Assembly (NCBI GenBank): GCA_033398695.1
Contig: CM065805.1
Coordinates: forward strand, 169,113,787-169,177,786
Direction of reading: 5' to 3'
From: Orobanche coerulescens
Lineage: Eukaryota > Streptophyta > Magnoliopsida > Lamiales > Orobanchaceae
Length of the DNA stretch: 64,000 nucleotides
This document shows, piece after piece, positions 34,425 to 45,357 of the stretch. The first letter of the stretch is position 1, and every line of letters begins with the position of its first letter. The notes beneath the pieces were generated by a model that worked only from the letters and a program-made list of their open reading frames with translations, was not told the origin of the DNA and did no database searches. A program made the position numbers and the translations under genes.

Positions 34425-35059
34425 TTTAATAAATTTGTGACCTGATCTCGACTTGTGAATTAATTATTTTGTAAAAATAAAATATACAATTCCGCCGTAT
34501 AGTGAGTCATGTCTTTTCAACAAAAAAAAAAAAGAAAAGAAAAGAAAACATCTTTCTGCATGCTGTCGAAACATGTTCTCATAACCACTGCAATTATGTA
34601 GCCCCCACCAAAAAAAAAAAAATTACCAGCAAATTGATTATTGAAAAAGAATAAAGAAAAATTCCCGAATCCCGAGGATCAAAATCATCTTCTTCTTTTC
34701 CTCCTTCACTTGCTGGCCTTTGACTGATTGTTAATTTGTTATCTTCTCTTCCAAATCCGTCACATATTTCGTCATTTCCGTTTTTTTTTTAATCTTTAGT
34801 ACTTCCGCCACATACATTTAATATTTTTTTATTTTTTCGAAATTAAACTTTACCATTTTTTTATTATAGTGTAAGGATAAATGTAAATATTGTATCATTA
34901 AATTTGCTTTTTAAAATAATTTTTTAATTATTATTTGATATTCCCATAATAAAATTAATGAACAAATAGAAGCTTAATCCGTACTTGTGCATGCAATTTG
35001 TATTTACGGAATGCAGGGATTACACATTTCCAACTTTACAATGATCATAAAATATTTTT
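34425..35059. other. AT-rich spacer
   Basis: Long A and T runs, no gene or transposon end recognised. Confidence 0.4.
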
Positions 35060-35859
35060 GGGCTTTGTTTGGTAATATGCGGTTAGCTAATTGATTAATT
35101 GTTCTGACTAGCTGATTATATTAATTGGTTTGACTAGCGCTTTATATTAGCGAGTTGTATAAAATATTTGATAAATAACTAATAGATGATAGCTACTTAA
35201 TGTATACAATAACAAACAAAGAAGTTCACTCAATTCATTATTTTGACGATCTCTCACTAATAAAAAAAATATTATTTCAATAAACTCATATTTACCATAA
35301 GACAATAATTTAAAACTATTGTATAAATCTAATTACATATTTTATTAAAATTAAATTATTTCTTAAAATTGGAAACTTTAGGGGAATAGAAAAAAATTCA
35401 TTCAATTGGACGAAATATAATTGGACTAAAAAAATTTAAATATTATTTTATTTTTCAGTGACATAAATTTATTCCTAATATCTACTTTTTTATGTAGTAA
35501 TAATAAAATACTTACTAATTTATTGTAATAATATAACTCTATAAAATTGAGATAGAAATGTATCCCCATCATATAATCATATTCGCGTTATACTTTATTA
35601 ATTATAATTTTGGTTTGAGATTATGATTAAGGATAATATTGTAATTTTATAAATATGTAGGGATAAATAAATCTTTTCGACCTATTTATTGAATAAGCTA
35701 ATTGAAAAACTCCTAAAATGAGCTTTTTGAAAATTGAGGATTGAGTCTAATTATAAAGTTTAACACAACCAAACATCAAATTAAAAATTTGTAAAGTCAA
35801 ACATTTAATTTATTTCAAACTTCTAATTTTAACTCAAAAAACTATTTACCAAATGGGTC
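35060..35859. mobile_element. Possible MITE
   Basis: The ends GGGCTTTGTTTGGTAA and TTTACCAAATGGGTC are imperfect inverses and TTT flanks both sides. The interior is AT-rich and non-coding. The type is uncertain. Confidence 0.35.
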
Positions 35860-37223
35860 TTTATCTTGTTCATCAAGTTATAAAATCTAAAGCCATGAAA
35901 TACTACGCGTTATTCTTTATTAGGTAATAGATCTCATCGCTTTGAATCTTTCACTTTAGTATACCTACTTTATTTCTTACTTACTTTTAAAATTTACAAT
36001 AATGTAAATAATTTATGTTATATATTCATTAAGATATTGTGTATCTAAATCCTTGATATGAAGTTACGAGATAAACATATTGAAGTAAAATCAATATTTT
36101 CCAATTTCACATTAATTAGTAAAATGGGAAGGGAGAAAGTTAACAGAAATTCAAGAAAAAGCGCAATCATATTATTATTTGAAGTCATGACATATAAATA
36201 ATATGAGAAAAAAATTATTTAGTCCCATATTCATTGTAATATCTATTCCTTTGTCGATTAACTTTAACTTTATAGTTTCGGTCTCACTAACTATTTGGTT
36301 AATGTTCAATTTTACATCAATTTTGACCGGAGCACATGAAATAAGGTCGTTTCGAGGCATGTGTGGCGCATGTGCCGGCCAAAATGAGGTTCTCGGCTAA
36401 AAAAATTAAAACTAAAAACTACAAGAAAAAACTGAAAGTATCAAAAATAAAGTATAATAAATATAAAATAAAAATATTAAGTTATACAAAGTACCACAAA
36501 AATGTAAGAAAAAATTAAAAACAATATAAAATACGATGAAAAAGACTAAAAGTTTTAGAAAATGATATTTTGTGGTTGAATATATATTTTCTAGGACTTT
36601 CAAGTTTTCATTTTTTAATTATTCCTAATTTTTTATACTTCTTAAACTTTTCAAGTTTCTTGTGGTTGGTTATATGTTTTCTAAAAATTTTAGATTTTTT
36701 CATTTTTTTTAATTTTTCAGACTTTCTTATATTTCCAAATTTTCACACTTTCTTATATTTTCACACCTTTTAATTTTGTTTTTTGTTTCTAATTTTTTAG
36801 ACTTTCTTATATTTCCATTTTTTTAAATTTTTTGTGGTTGGTTATATATTTATATAATTTTCAATTGTTTATTATTTTTAATATTTCCTAATTTTTCTAT
36901 TTGTTTTTTACAGTTTTCAGTTGTTTCTTACATATTTTCTAAAAATTTCATAGTTTCAGTTTTTGAATTTTGAAGGTTTTTGTGGTTGGTCTTGTATCTT
37001 TTTCATATACTCCAGCCAAAATCAGTCTAAAAATTGAATAATTTTTATATTTACAAAACTAAAATTGGACAATTGAATAATTAGTGACCAAGATCTAAAA
37101 CGTAGGACAAAAAATTGAATAATATAATAGTTATGGGATTAGATAACTTTGTTTCTCCGAGTAATATATAAATGTCTTTTCTTCTAAACTTCTCCAAAAT
37201 TCTCCCTCCATATATCATTACCC
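35860..37223. repeat. AT-rich, low-complexity repeat region
   Basis: From 36560 to 37000 the phrase TTGTGGTTGGTTATAT recurs four times in degenerate form (about 36571, 36662, 36833, 36981) among T-rich runs. 36396-36560 is A-rich in the opposite sense. The small frames here are low-complexity and not convincing genes. Confidence 0.4.
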
Positions 37224-37830
37224 CAGGGTTTATTCCGAACCGAACGAACTGAAAAGTGACTTTAACGAACGTTCGTTCGTTAAGGATTCGGTTCGTTCGG
37301 TTCGTGTTCGTGTTCGATAAAATTGCAAATCACTTGTTCGTGTTCGGTTCGTTAAAATTTCACATATTTCGTGTTCGTTCGTTAGCATTCGATTGTTCGG
37401 TTCGTTTTGATCGTTCGTTTGTTCGTTTATTTTCTAAAATATAAATAAAAAGACTAAAGTACAAGCAATAATAATTAAAAAAATAAAAAAAAAGATGGTA
37501 TATTTAGGAATTAAGGGTTTTGGAATGGTAGGTTTTATTTTGTATATATATTTATTACTTATTGTAAAATTATTAAATATATTTATTAATTATTGTAAGA
37601 TTATTAATTATATTTATTAATTATTGTAAAATTATTAATAAATATATAAAGAACCCTTTGTTCGTGAACTGTTCGCGAACTAACGAACATATATTATTTT
37701 GTTCGTGTTCGATTCGTGTATATAACGAACATGTTCGCGAATCGCTCAAATTTGACGACCGGACCGCGGCGAGCGTTGACCGAATATTTTCACAAAATTT
37801 TCACGAACGTTCTGTTCGAAATACACCCCC
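37224..37830. repeat. GTTCG-rich element with imperfect inverted ends
   Basis: The ends CAGGGTTTATTCCGAAC and GTTCGAAATACACCCCC are imperfect inverses. Both flanks are dense in GTTCG and CGAAC words around an AT-rich middle. The CAGGG start suggests hAT, but no clean duplication is visible. Confidence 0.4.
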
Positions 37831-37920
37831 CAACTATTAACAGGCCGGTCCAGATCGATTTTTTTCGATTACTCAAGTTAATAAATCGGGCTACGTACAA
37901 GATCTAGTGGGTATTTTTTT

Positions 37921-38737
37921 TAGGGATGTCAATAGGTCGGGTAAGATATGGATATATCTTCCTCATACTATATATATTCAATTTGATTCAGATCGAGTTC
38001 AGCATGATAACTGGGTACAGGGACGAAGGGAGGGGGGTGGCAGGTAGGGGCTGTGGCCCCCCTCCCAAAAAAAATTCTCCTAGTATTTTTTTATTATTAT
38101 TGTATTTTTGTTATTTAAAAAATATTAGCTCCAAAGTAAGAAAAGTAGTCGGTCAAATTTTATAAACGAATGTATTTTTCTGAGTTCTATTACACAACTC
38201 TGACCGATGCGTCGCACCCTCGTCCTTCCCGATGTACGACAAATCCTTGGGTTACTTCTAGAAGTGTCAGTATAGGCGTCACTATATACGACAAATCCTT
38301 GATTGATTGTCAATTTAATGTGATTTTTATTGTTAATAACTCATCTAAAAAAATTAATGTCATTATGTCGAAAAAAATTATAATTTCGCCCCCGTACCAA
38401 GAAATTCTGGCTCCGCCACTGATTGGGTAACCAGTGGATATTCGAGTACCGCATAGCCTATATATAAGATGATAAATATTTTTAATATATAATGTATATA
38501 CATAATGCATTTAATAATAAAATTTGGTATAACAAGTATATAAAATATTATAAAATCGGTAACACGATATATATTCAAACGAGTATGCAGGTCGGATAAT
38601 TGGGTCAGATATTTGAGCATAATATTCTATCTACCAAACCGTACCCGATTATAATTTCTTGGGGGTTCGACTAATACCCAATTCTATTTTGGGTTTATTC
38701 AATGAATGGGATCGAATACGGATAAAATTGATATCTC
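37921..38737. mobile_element. Decayed hAT-like element hosting another hAT
   Basis: It starts TAGGGATGTCAATAGG and seems to end AAAATTGATATCTC, a mutated inverse. No target duplication is recognisable. A second element sits inside it. Confidence 0.35.
38018..38421. mobile_element. Small non-autonomous hAT-type element
   Basis: It starts CAGGGACGAAGGGAG and ends CTGGCTCCGCCACTG. The flanking octamers ACTGGGTA and ATTGGGTA differ at one base, an almost perfect 8-bp duplication. Confidence 0.62.
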
Positions 38738-38904
38738 AACTTTTCGTGGTTTACATACCATAATACGCCTATCCCAACTAATAAAATTAGTTTATGAAGT
38801 AGTGTTTGATAAAAGCTAATATATATGTAGTCTAGGTTGATTTGCCAGATTAAATTATAACTTACAAATTAATGATTATAACCTACAATGAGCAATTATC
38901 ATTG

Positions 38905-39012
38905 TTCCCATTCTTTTTTATTTCTATTATTTTCGAGTTACAGATAGACGGGGGAGGGTTCCCATTCTTTTTTATTTCTATTATTTTCGAGTTACAGATA
39001 GACGATTATAAC
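38905..39012 (+). repeat. 54-bp tandem duplication
   Basis: A unit beginning TTCCCATTCTTTTTTATTTC and ending CAGATAGACG occurs twice in a row, nearly identical. No function suggested. Confidence 0.8.
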
Positions 39013-39410
39013 CTACAAAGAACGATTATTGTAATTCTTTTACTTTTTTTTATTTTTTTGTATTTTTCAGTTTTTTCAAATTTTTAGTTTTTAGATATTT
39101 ACAAATTATATATTAACAATTATAACTTATAGTGACCATTATTACATTATTTTGTGCATTTTCTCAGATTTTTTTTAATTAATAATTGCATTTTTCACTT
39201 GTTTTATTATTTTTTGTTAATCATTTTGTTCATTTTTGCCTTTTTTGGGTAATATTTTAGTGCCATTCATATGACACTGGCGTGACGGACATGTTACTGC
39301 CATGCAGGAGCCATATAAGCATGATACCATAATTTGATATTAGACGTTGAAGAACACCGATATATATAGTTCTAAAATTATGGACACTGTTATTTATATT
39401 TAAAAACTGT

Positions 39411-39461
39411 TGTAACAACTCCAAAAATCATGGAGAATTACAGCGTCACATAAGCTTATTA
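39411..39461 (-). repeat. Relic LTR end of a Tekay-like element (left piece)
   Basis: TGTAACAACTCC followed by GAGAATTACAGCG lines up with the outer end of LTR B. The LTR seems to continue at 41542 beyond the Harbinger insertion. Confidence 0.42.
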
Positions 39462-41538
39462 GGATGGTGGCAGTCATGCTCCCGAAATCATCCATACCTC
39501 CCAAATCCGCCAATAATATCATTCCATCTCATTCCACCTCATCCATACTTTTTTCATACCTCCCAACACCTTTTTAGTGGCAACCATGCCTTTTTCATAC
39601 CTCCCAACTTTTTTTTTTTCATAAATTATATTAAACAATTTAATAAAAACATTAATATTTCATTAATGACTAAAAGAAAATTACATAATACCTAAAAAAA
39701 ACATAATTGAAAGAAAATTACATTATTCTTAAAAAACAAATACATAATTATATCTAAAAATCCATGGGCCATCCATATTTCTCCAGCGTCGCGTTTTTGC
39801 AATAGCGAAATCTCGCATAACGGATTGGCTATGTGTTCATGCGGCTCGTTATAGAACTTGAATGCCGAATCATAGCCTTTTCGTTAGCATTTTCGAGTTG
39901 TTGGGCCATCAACTTTTTGGCCAATGCATCCTTTTCACGCTTTTCTTCCATCGCCTCATCCAAAGCTAGTGCTTTCTTTGACGTATAGTTCTCAATAAAC
40001 TCAGAACATTATTCTTTGTGACGACTCGCTAGCGGGCTTTTTCCCTTTTCTTTTTGAAACTGGAGTTGTGTCGTCATTTAGATCCTAAGAACACCGTCAT
40101 TGCTTAGGACTCATAGAAGCATTAAACGACTTTCTTCGTTTGTCGGAATGAGATGTCGAAAATAAATTTTCAAAACATGGTTGTTCACACCATTTCGGTT
40201 CTCCCTTAACAAAATTCCACGCATCAATATGAGTAAATGAATGGCCATTAGTTTTCGGATCATAATCGGCCATGGCATTTGCATGACGTTGACATCGTCA
40301 CACCCACTCTTACGAATGCGAGTCTACAAATTAACACAAGTATATAAATTAATAAAAGTATATAAATAAGCATATAAATTAATAAAAGTATATAGTTTAA
40401 AATTTACTTGTTGGATGTATAGCCCGTTGAAAACACCCATTGCTTGATTCATATTTTTCCACTTTGTGTTCAAGCTATGACGAGTTCGCTTACTTCCTTG
40501 TATGGTGGCCTTGAAATGTTCCAAAATTCTTTCCCAAAACTTATCTCGACCTTGTTCATTCGACTTTTCTACATGTCGAGATATGAATCCACGCTTTAGC
40601 CAAAGCAACCTCTTCAATCGACGTCCAAGGCTTTTTATCCGCTCTAGTTTTCTCTATAACGACTAGAACATCGTCATCTAAAAAAAATAAAACGTATAAA
40701 AATTTTATTTAAAATAAAAAAAAAATAACGTGTAAAAAAATTAAAAGTATATAAAAGTATATAAAAACAAAATAACGTATAAAAAAAATATATACCAATT
40801 TGAGTTTGTGGTTGCGTTTCGGGTACAACCTCAACATCATCATCGTCTTCATCATGTATAGGTAGTTCGCGTTCCACACTTGGTTCACGACGCGAAGGAC
40901 GTTCACGGTAGTCCATAAACGGGTTGAACTCACTCGTCATTGTTATGTTATATTGGGTTGGATTCATCGGTGGTGGTGGTGGAGGTTGAGAATAATAGCC
41001 GGATTGATGGTATTGTTGATGCATCGGTTGTGGTGGTGGAGGTTGAGGATAATAGCCGGATTGAGGATATTGTGGGTAGTTCGGGGGTTGAGCTTGCGGA
41101 CGAACACGACCACGATTGCCACGTTCACGACTTTTTTGTGACGATGAAACGCTTTTTGATTTGCTAGGATCCATGATATGTGTTTGATAATATATGCTTA
41201 TGTGAAAATATATGTTAAAGAAATGTTTAGAATTTGTATGTGAATTTGTTTGTGTTTAGTTTGTATATATAGGAATTTTTTTTTTTTTTTTTTTTTGCAA
41301 AAAGATCCGTTGGCAACGGCTCTTTCTTTTTTTTCCTCACCCAACGTCTCCCTCACCCAACGTCTCTTTCCTTTTTTTATTTTGTTTTTTTTGTTTTTTT
41401 CCCAACCCCGCTCCCCATACCTCCGAAGCATTCAATCCCGTCCAAGGGTTGCCGCTGGCCATACCGCCGAGGTGGCGGCGGTGTTCACCGGCGGTATGGC
41501 CATACCGCTGCCCAAACCGTTGGCCATTGCCACCACCC
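39462..41538 (-). mobile_element. PIF/Harbinger-type element carrying only ORF1
   Basis: The termini GGATGGTGGCAGTCATGC and GGGTGGTGGCAATGGCCA (read inward on the opposite strand) match at about 14 of 18 positions, and TTA flanks both ends (39459-39461, 41539-41541). It encodes the Myb/SANT-like ORF1 of this superfamily on the minus strand. The DDE transposase gene is absent, so the copy is non-autonomous. Confidence 0.75.
39770..41174 (-). pseudogene. Harbinger ORF1: Myb/SANT-like (trihelix) DNA-binding protein
   Basis: The start at 41174 opens a Ser/Arg and then Pro/Gln/Tyr-rich N-terminus, followed by an acidic stretch (HDEDDDDVEV). At about 40405-40675 the DNA-binding domain shows KPWTSIEEVALAKAW, FWERILEHFK and TRHSLNTKWKNMN. 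The C-terminal part (39770-40320) has NAM-associated features, including HIDAWNFVKGEPKW, KALALDEAMEEKR and a Lys-rich patch. A frameshift lies near 40590, and the sequence breaks at about 40325-40400 and 40680-40790 are probably introns. In Harbinger elements ORF1 protein helps bring the transposase to the ends. Plant databases often call this family 'glutathione S-transferase T3-like', which is a misnomer. Confidence 0.72.
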
Positions 41539-41541
41539 TTA

Positions 41542-41866
41542 TGGTATCTGATGACAGCCACCACTGTACTGCTCCTAGGAAGACTCCTCATCATCATCTG
41601 TATCTGAACATAAAATGTGTCTCTCTGCAGAAGTTAGCGTAAAACCGCGAATGCAGGTACAAGATCATATAAAAATTTATATCAAGGCACAAAAATACTT
41701 TTTCAAAATATTTCCAAAACTAGCACATAGCCGCAAAGGTATATAGTATAAGCACAGTGCAACAAACAATAATGATGTCACATATTCATTTAACAATGTA
41801 ACACCTCTTCTTGGTGATAAAAGAAAAAAAAAACAATGTTAAATCTCCAAATAAGAAATGTATTGT
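41542..41866 (-). repeat. Relic Tekay-like LTR (right piece)
   Basis: Around 41590-41670 the order GAACATAAAATG, AGTTAGCG and GGTACAAG follows the matching part of LTR A (GAACATAAAC, GGTTAGCAC, AGTACAAG). Identity is low. The stretch 41700-41866 has no recognisable content. Confidence 0.38.
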
Positions 41867-42265
41867 CACTACAAAAAATCAACTTTTTATGACTTAATTT
41901 TTACGGCGCGGGGACTCTGCGCGCCGTAAATACTAACTTTCATGGCGTGCTTCTTAAAATAGGCCGCAAAAAGCATTTCTGAGTACTTTTTTACGGCTCG
42001 TCTATAGAGCGAGCCGTAACAACAGGTTTTAATGGCACGCATTGCGCGCCGTGGAATAACTTTTGACGGCGCGTCCTTGTGTGTCGTTATATTGTTCCCA
42101 CGGCTCGCATGGGCAGGCCATAAACTGTACTCGCGAGAATTGGCTTAAGGTCTTCTACGGCTCTCTTGTGAAAGCCATAGAATGTTTATTCATGGCTCAC
42201 ATCCGTAAGCAGTAAATATTATTTTTCTGCGGCACACTACGCATGCCGTAAATAAGTATAATAAA
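41867..42265 (+). mobile_element. CACTA-type terminus with an array of subterminal hairpins
   Basis: It starts CACTACAAAAAATC. About eight imperfect hairpins follow at roughly 45-bp spacing. Each has an arm like TTTACGGCGCG or TACGGCTCG and a complementary arm such as CGCGCCGTAAA or CGAGCCGTA. No partner end TTTTTTGTAGTG is visible in the rest of the window. Confidence 0.6.
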
Positions 42266-42307
42266 AAAATATTTATGATCTTCTTTTATATTTTATTATT
42301 ATTTTTA

Positions 42308-42317
42308 CCTTAAATGA

Positions 42318-42350
<33 letters not shown>

Positions 42351-42352
42351 TA
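42308..42352 (+). repeat. TA and CA dinucleotide microsatellite
   Basis: A run of TA followed by a run of CA. Confidence 0.85.
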
Positions 42353-42429
42353 TGTATATTTAAGATTTTGAAAATATTTTTCGTTAATAATCTTATTAAC
42401 TATTTGGTGCAAACTCGAGACTATAATAA

Positions 42430-42837
42430 ATAGGCCAAAAATCACATTTTGTCCCATAAATATTTGCTTTTACGATTTTGGTCCCATTGATTCTCACTTT
42501 TTCAATTTCGTCCCATATGTGCGAAAATTGTCCAATTTAAGGCTAATTTTCGCCGGAAACCAATTAAGTCATCGGAAAATGCACGTGACACGCACGTGAT
42601 CACAAAATATTGGCGGATTCCGGCAATAGTAAATGAAGTGGCATTTTTGCTGACCTGTTCTCTTATTTCCAAATAAAAAAAATAAAAAATAAAATTGAAT
42701 AAAATTACAAGTCTAGGAAATAAAATAAAATAAAAACAAAAATATCGGGCGACACCATTCCTATTTCAGCCGCAGAAAGAAGAACCCAAAAAAACCCTAA
42801 TTTCTCATCCCCTTGAAGCAGCTACTTCGATAATGCC
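42430..42837 (+). promoter_or_regulatory. Probable MULE terminal region and GRF gene promoter
   Basis: TTTTGTCCC, TTTTGGTCCC and TTTCGTCCC recur in this stretch, as in many plant MULE ends. Two CACGTG boxes (42582-42587, 42593-42598) lie about 250 bp before the GRF start codon. Confidence 0.4.
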
Positions 42838-43437
42838 ATGTCCGAGTCGAGTGGAAGCCAAATATCACCATTGTTATGCAAGTGCAGGGTCCTTGCCCCT
42901 GTAGTCACTTCTTGGAAGGAAGATAATATCGAGCGCAGATTTTATGTATGCCCTAATTACCCGGTTTGCTTTCTTTCTATTGATCTTAATGGGGTAACTG
43001 TTAATCTACCCAGTAGATAATTATTTGTTAATTTGTGTATGCAGGATGTTGGGTGTTGCAAATACTTCCGATGGATTGATCCCCCACTGTGTGAGAGAAG
43101 TAGGGTGATTATCCGAGGACTTTTGCGTAGAACGAATCAACTCAGAGGAGAGAATTGCAATTTGGTTGCTACTGTACAGAAGTTGGAGGAAAGTGTCCTT
43201 ATACTGCAGGGTGAAGTTGAAAGGCTTGAGGAAGGTTTGAAGAAACACACTCAAATGGCAGCCAATACAATTGAGAATACCAAAGCCAAGAATCTGAAAA
43301 ATGAGAAGGGAATAGGATTTAGGCATTTGGGTTGCACTGTACTACTTCTCGTTGTTGTTTTGTGTGTGTTGAAACAAATGATGTACATGATGATGATTGG
43401 GGATGGTGAGGACAGTGGATTCAAGATGATTAGTTGA
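42838..43437 (+). CDS. GRF-type zinc-finger, coiled-coil, membrane-anchored small protein
   Basis: Two exons, 42838-42963 and 43045-43437, join in frame across an 81-nt intron with GT and GCAG borders and give 172 residues. The first exon carries CKC and RRFYVCPNYP, the second CCKYFRWIDPP, which together make the zf-GRF pattern (Cys pairs around a Phe/Tyr-rich core). Residues about 60-115 form a coiled coil (LRRTNQLRGENCNLV, KLEESVLILQGEVERLEE). Near the C-terminus HLGCTVLLLVVVLCVL is a membrane-like segment. No frame damage is visible, unlike everything around it. Genes of this type are abundant in plants, often next to MULE transposases. The function is unknown. It could be a MULE accessory gene or a host gene copy. 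Confidence 0.8.
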
Positions 43438-43440
43438 AAA

Positions 43441-43681
43441 TGCTTTTTTTTGTTAGGTATATTTTGGTTCTTCATAGTGAATTGTAGAATATGCATTGCT
43501 CAGTTGTGGAATTAAGTCTATGTAACTTATCTTTCAAGAGTTAATGTAATCTTTCAAGTATGCTTTTTTTTTGTTAGGTACATTTTGGTTCTTTATAGTG
43601 AATTGTAGAGTATGCATTGCTCAGTTGTGGAATCAAGTCTATGTAACTTATCTTTCAAGAGTTAATGTAATCTTTCAAGTC
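43441..43681 (+). repeat. 120-bp tandem duplication in the GRF gene 3' region
   Basis: 43441-43560 and 43561-43681 are nearly identical. Each opens TGCTTTTTTTTGTTAGGTA and closes AATCTTTCAAGT. Confidence 0.9.
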
Positions 43682-43794
43682 TATGTATTTTTCTTCATAG
43701 TGAATTATAGTGAATTGTCTTTTTCGTATTTTGTCTATGTAAATTATATGATAATCATATAAACAGAATGTGAAGATACCAAACACACACAATA

Positions 43795-44000
43795 TTAAGA
43801 GAATGTTGATACCAAACATTGATACCAAACATTGATACCCATACAAAAGATTATCCTACAACATTGTTATGAAATACCAAACATTGGTTCCAAACATTGT
43901 TATGAAATACCAAACATTGGTTCCAAAAGATTATCCTACAACATTGTTATGAAATAACAAACATTGGTTTCAAACATTGTTATGAAATAACAAAACATTT
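43795..44000. repeat. CAAACATTG minisatellite between convergent genes
   Basis: ATACCAAACATTGTTATGAA-like units, interspersed with AGATTATCCTACAACATTG, repeat to the end of the MURA gene. Confidence 0.75.
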
Positions 44001-44002
44001 GT

Positions 44003-44857
44003 CTACACAAAAGGATTCTCCTTTCTCTTCCCTTTAGCATCCTTCCCGCACGGTTGTGCTGACAAATCCAAGTATTTCTTGCCATCATCCCTAATTATTC
44101 TTTTATGGGTTTCCTTTTGAAAAATTGGCTGGAGACACGTAGGAAAACTAGGAGGTGGAGCTCTTATCTGCACCCTAGGTTGGACCGAGGTTTGGCCCAT
44201 CCTTAACTGATCATACATTGAAGGCCCCGACACTCTCTCAACTGGGATTTGTTGGCACCAATTTTGGGTAATAGCTTCACTCTGTTGAGTTGCAATGTCA
44301 AGTGAAATATCTTCGGCGTTGTCAATTTGCTCCGGTTGTTCAAAGTTTGGAGGACCAACCTGAATTTCAAATTACAATTTTTTTGAACAAAATCAAATTA
44401 TGAGCACAAAAAATTCATGTTATGTAAATTAACACTTACATGAATTTCTTCAGAATTTCCTAAGGCCTGATTTTCACCAGTTTGTGACACCCTCGTTTTG
44501 TTCTTTTTCGGGGGCCTCCCTCTTTTGGCTTTTTGCATAGTAGCCTTTTTCAAAAATAGAGAAAATAGACCATATAAGTAAATGAAATGCTACAAAATTT
44601 CTGAATGAAGAAACTATAATTTTCTCACCACATTAACTTCGGCTCCAGTTCCATTATCTTCAGGGACTTCATTTAATTGAACATCATCCACCTGTTGTAT
44701 CAAAACAACAAAATTTAATACCAATCCATCTGAAAAAAATATTACAATAAAATTAAATACCCCAAAAGAGAGTAGACTAACCTGTGGATTTTCACATGTC
44801 AAGATATTATGGCCAATTTGACCACATTTACCACAAGTGATAGTCACTTGTTGTCTT
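44003..44857 (-). CDS. MURA transposase C-terminal exons (zinc knuckle and AT-hook-like tail), partial
   Basis: Four exons read on the minus strand: 44782-44857 (continuing into the gap), 44629-44691, 44440-44544 and 44003-44359. Their borders are good GT/AG sites, including GTAAGT at 44439, and the frame holds across all three introns. Exon one has the CCHC knuckle CGKCGQIGHNILTC found at the end of plant MULE transposases. Exon three has KRGRPPKKNK, an AT-hook or nuclear-localisation type patch. The last exon ends NPFV with a stop at 44003. The SWIM and DDE parts would lie in the gap or were displaced by the LTR F insertion. Confidence 0.75.
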
Positions 44858-45357
44858 NNNNNNNNNNNNNNNNNNNNNNNNNNNNNNNNNNNNNNNNNNN
44901 NNNNNNNNNNNNNNNNNNNNNNNNNNNNNNNNNNNNNNNNNNNNNNNNNNNNNNNNNNNNNNNNNNNNNNNNNNNNNNNNNNNNNNNNNNNNNNNNNNNN
45001 NNNNNNNNNNNNNNNNNNNNNNNNNNNNNNNNNNNNNNNNNNNNNNNNNNNNNNNNNNNNNNNNNNNNNNNNNNNNNNNNNNNNNNNNNNNNNNNNNNNN
45101 NNNNNNNNNNNNNNNNNNNNNNNNNNNNNNNNNNNNNNNNNNNNNNNNNNNNNNNNNNNNNNNNNNNNNNNNNNNNNNNNNNNNNNNNNNNNNNNNNNNN
45201 NNNNNNNNNNNNNNNNNNNNNNNNNNNNNNNNNNNNNNNNNNNNNNNNNNNNNNNNNNNNNNNNNNNNNNNNNNNNNNNNNNNNNNNNNNNNNNNNNNNN
45301 NNNNNNNNNNNNNNNNNNNNNNNNNNNNNNNNNNNNNNNNNNNNNNNNNNNNNNNNN
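44858..45357. other. Assembly gap of exactly 500 N
   Basis: The round length suggests a placeholder. The missing sequence should include the middle of MURA and the left end of LTR F. Confidence 0.97.

Noticed and set aside
37913..38745. Clean hAT target duplication around 37921-38737
   Set aside because: The flanking octamers do not match. Only the inner hAT (38018-38421) has a credible duplication.
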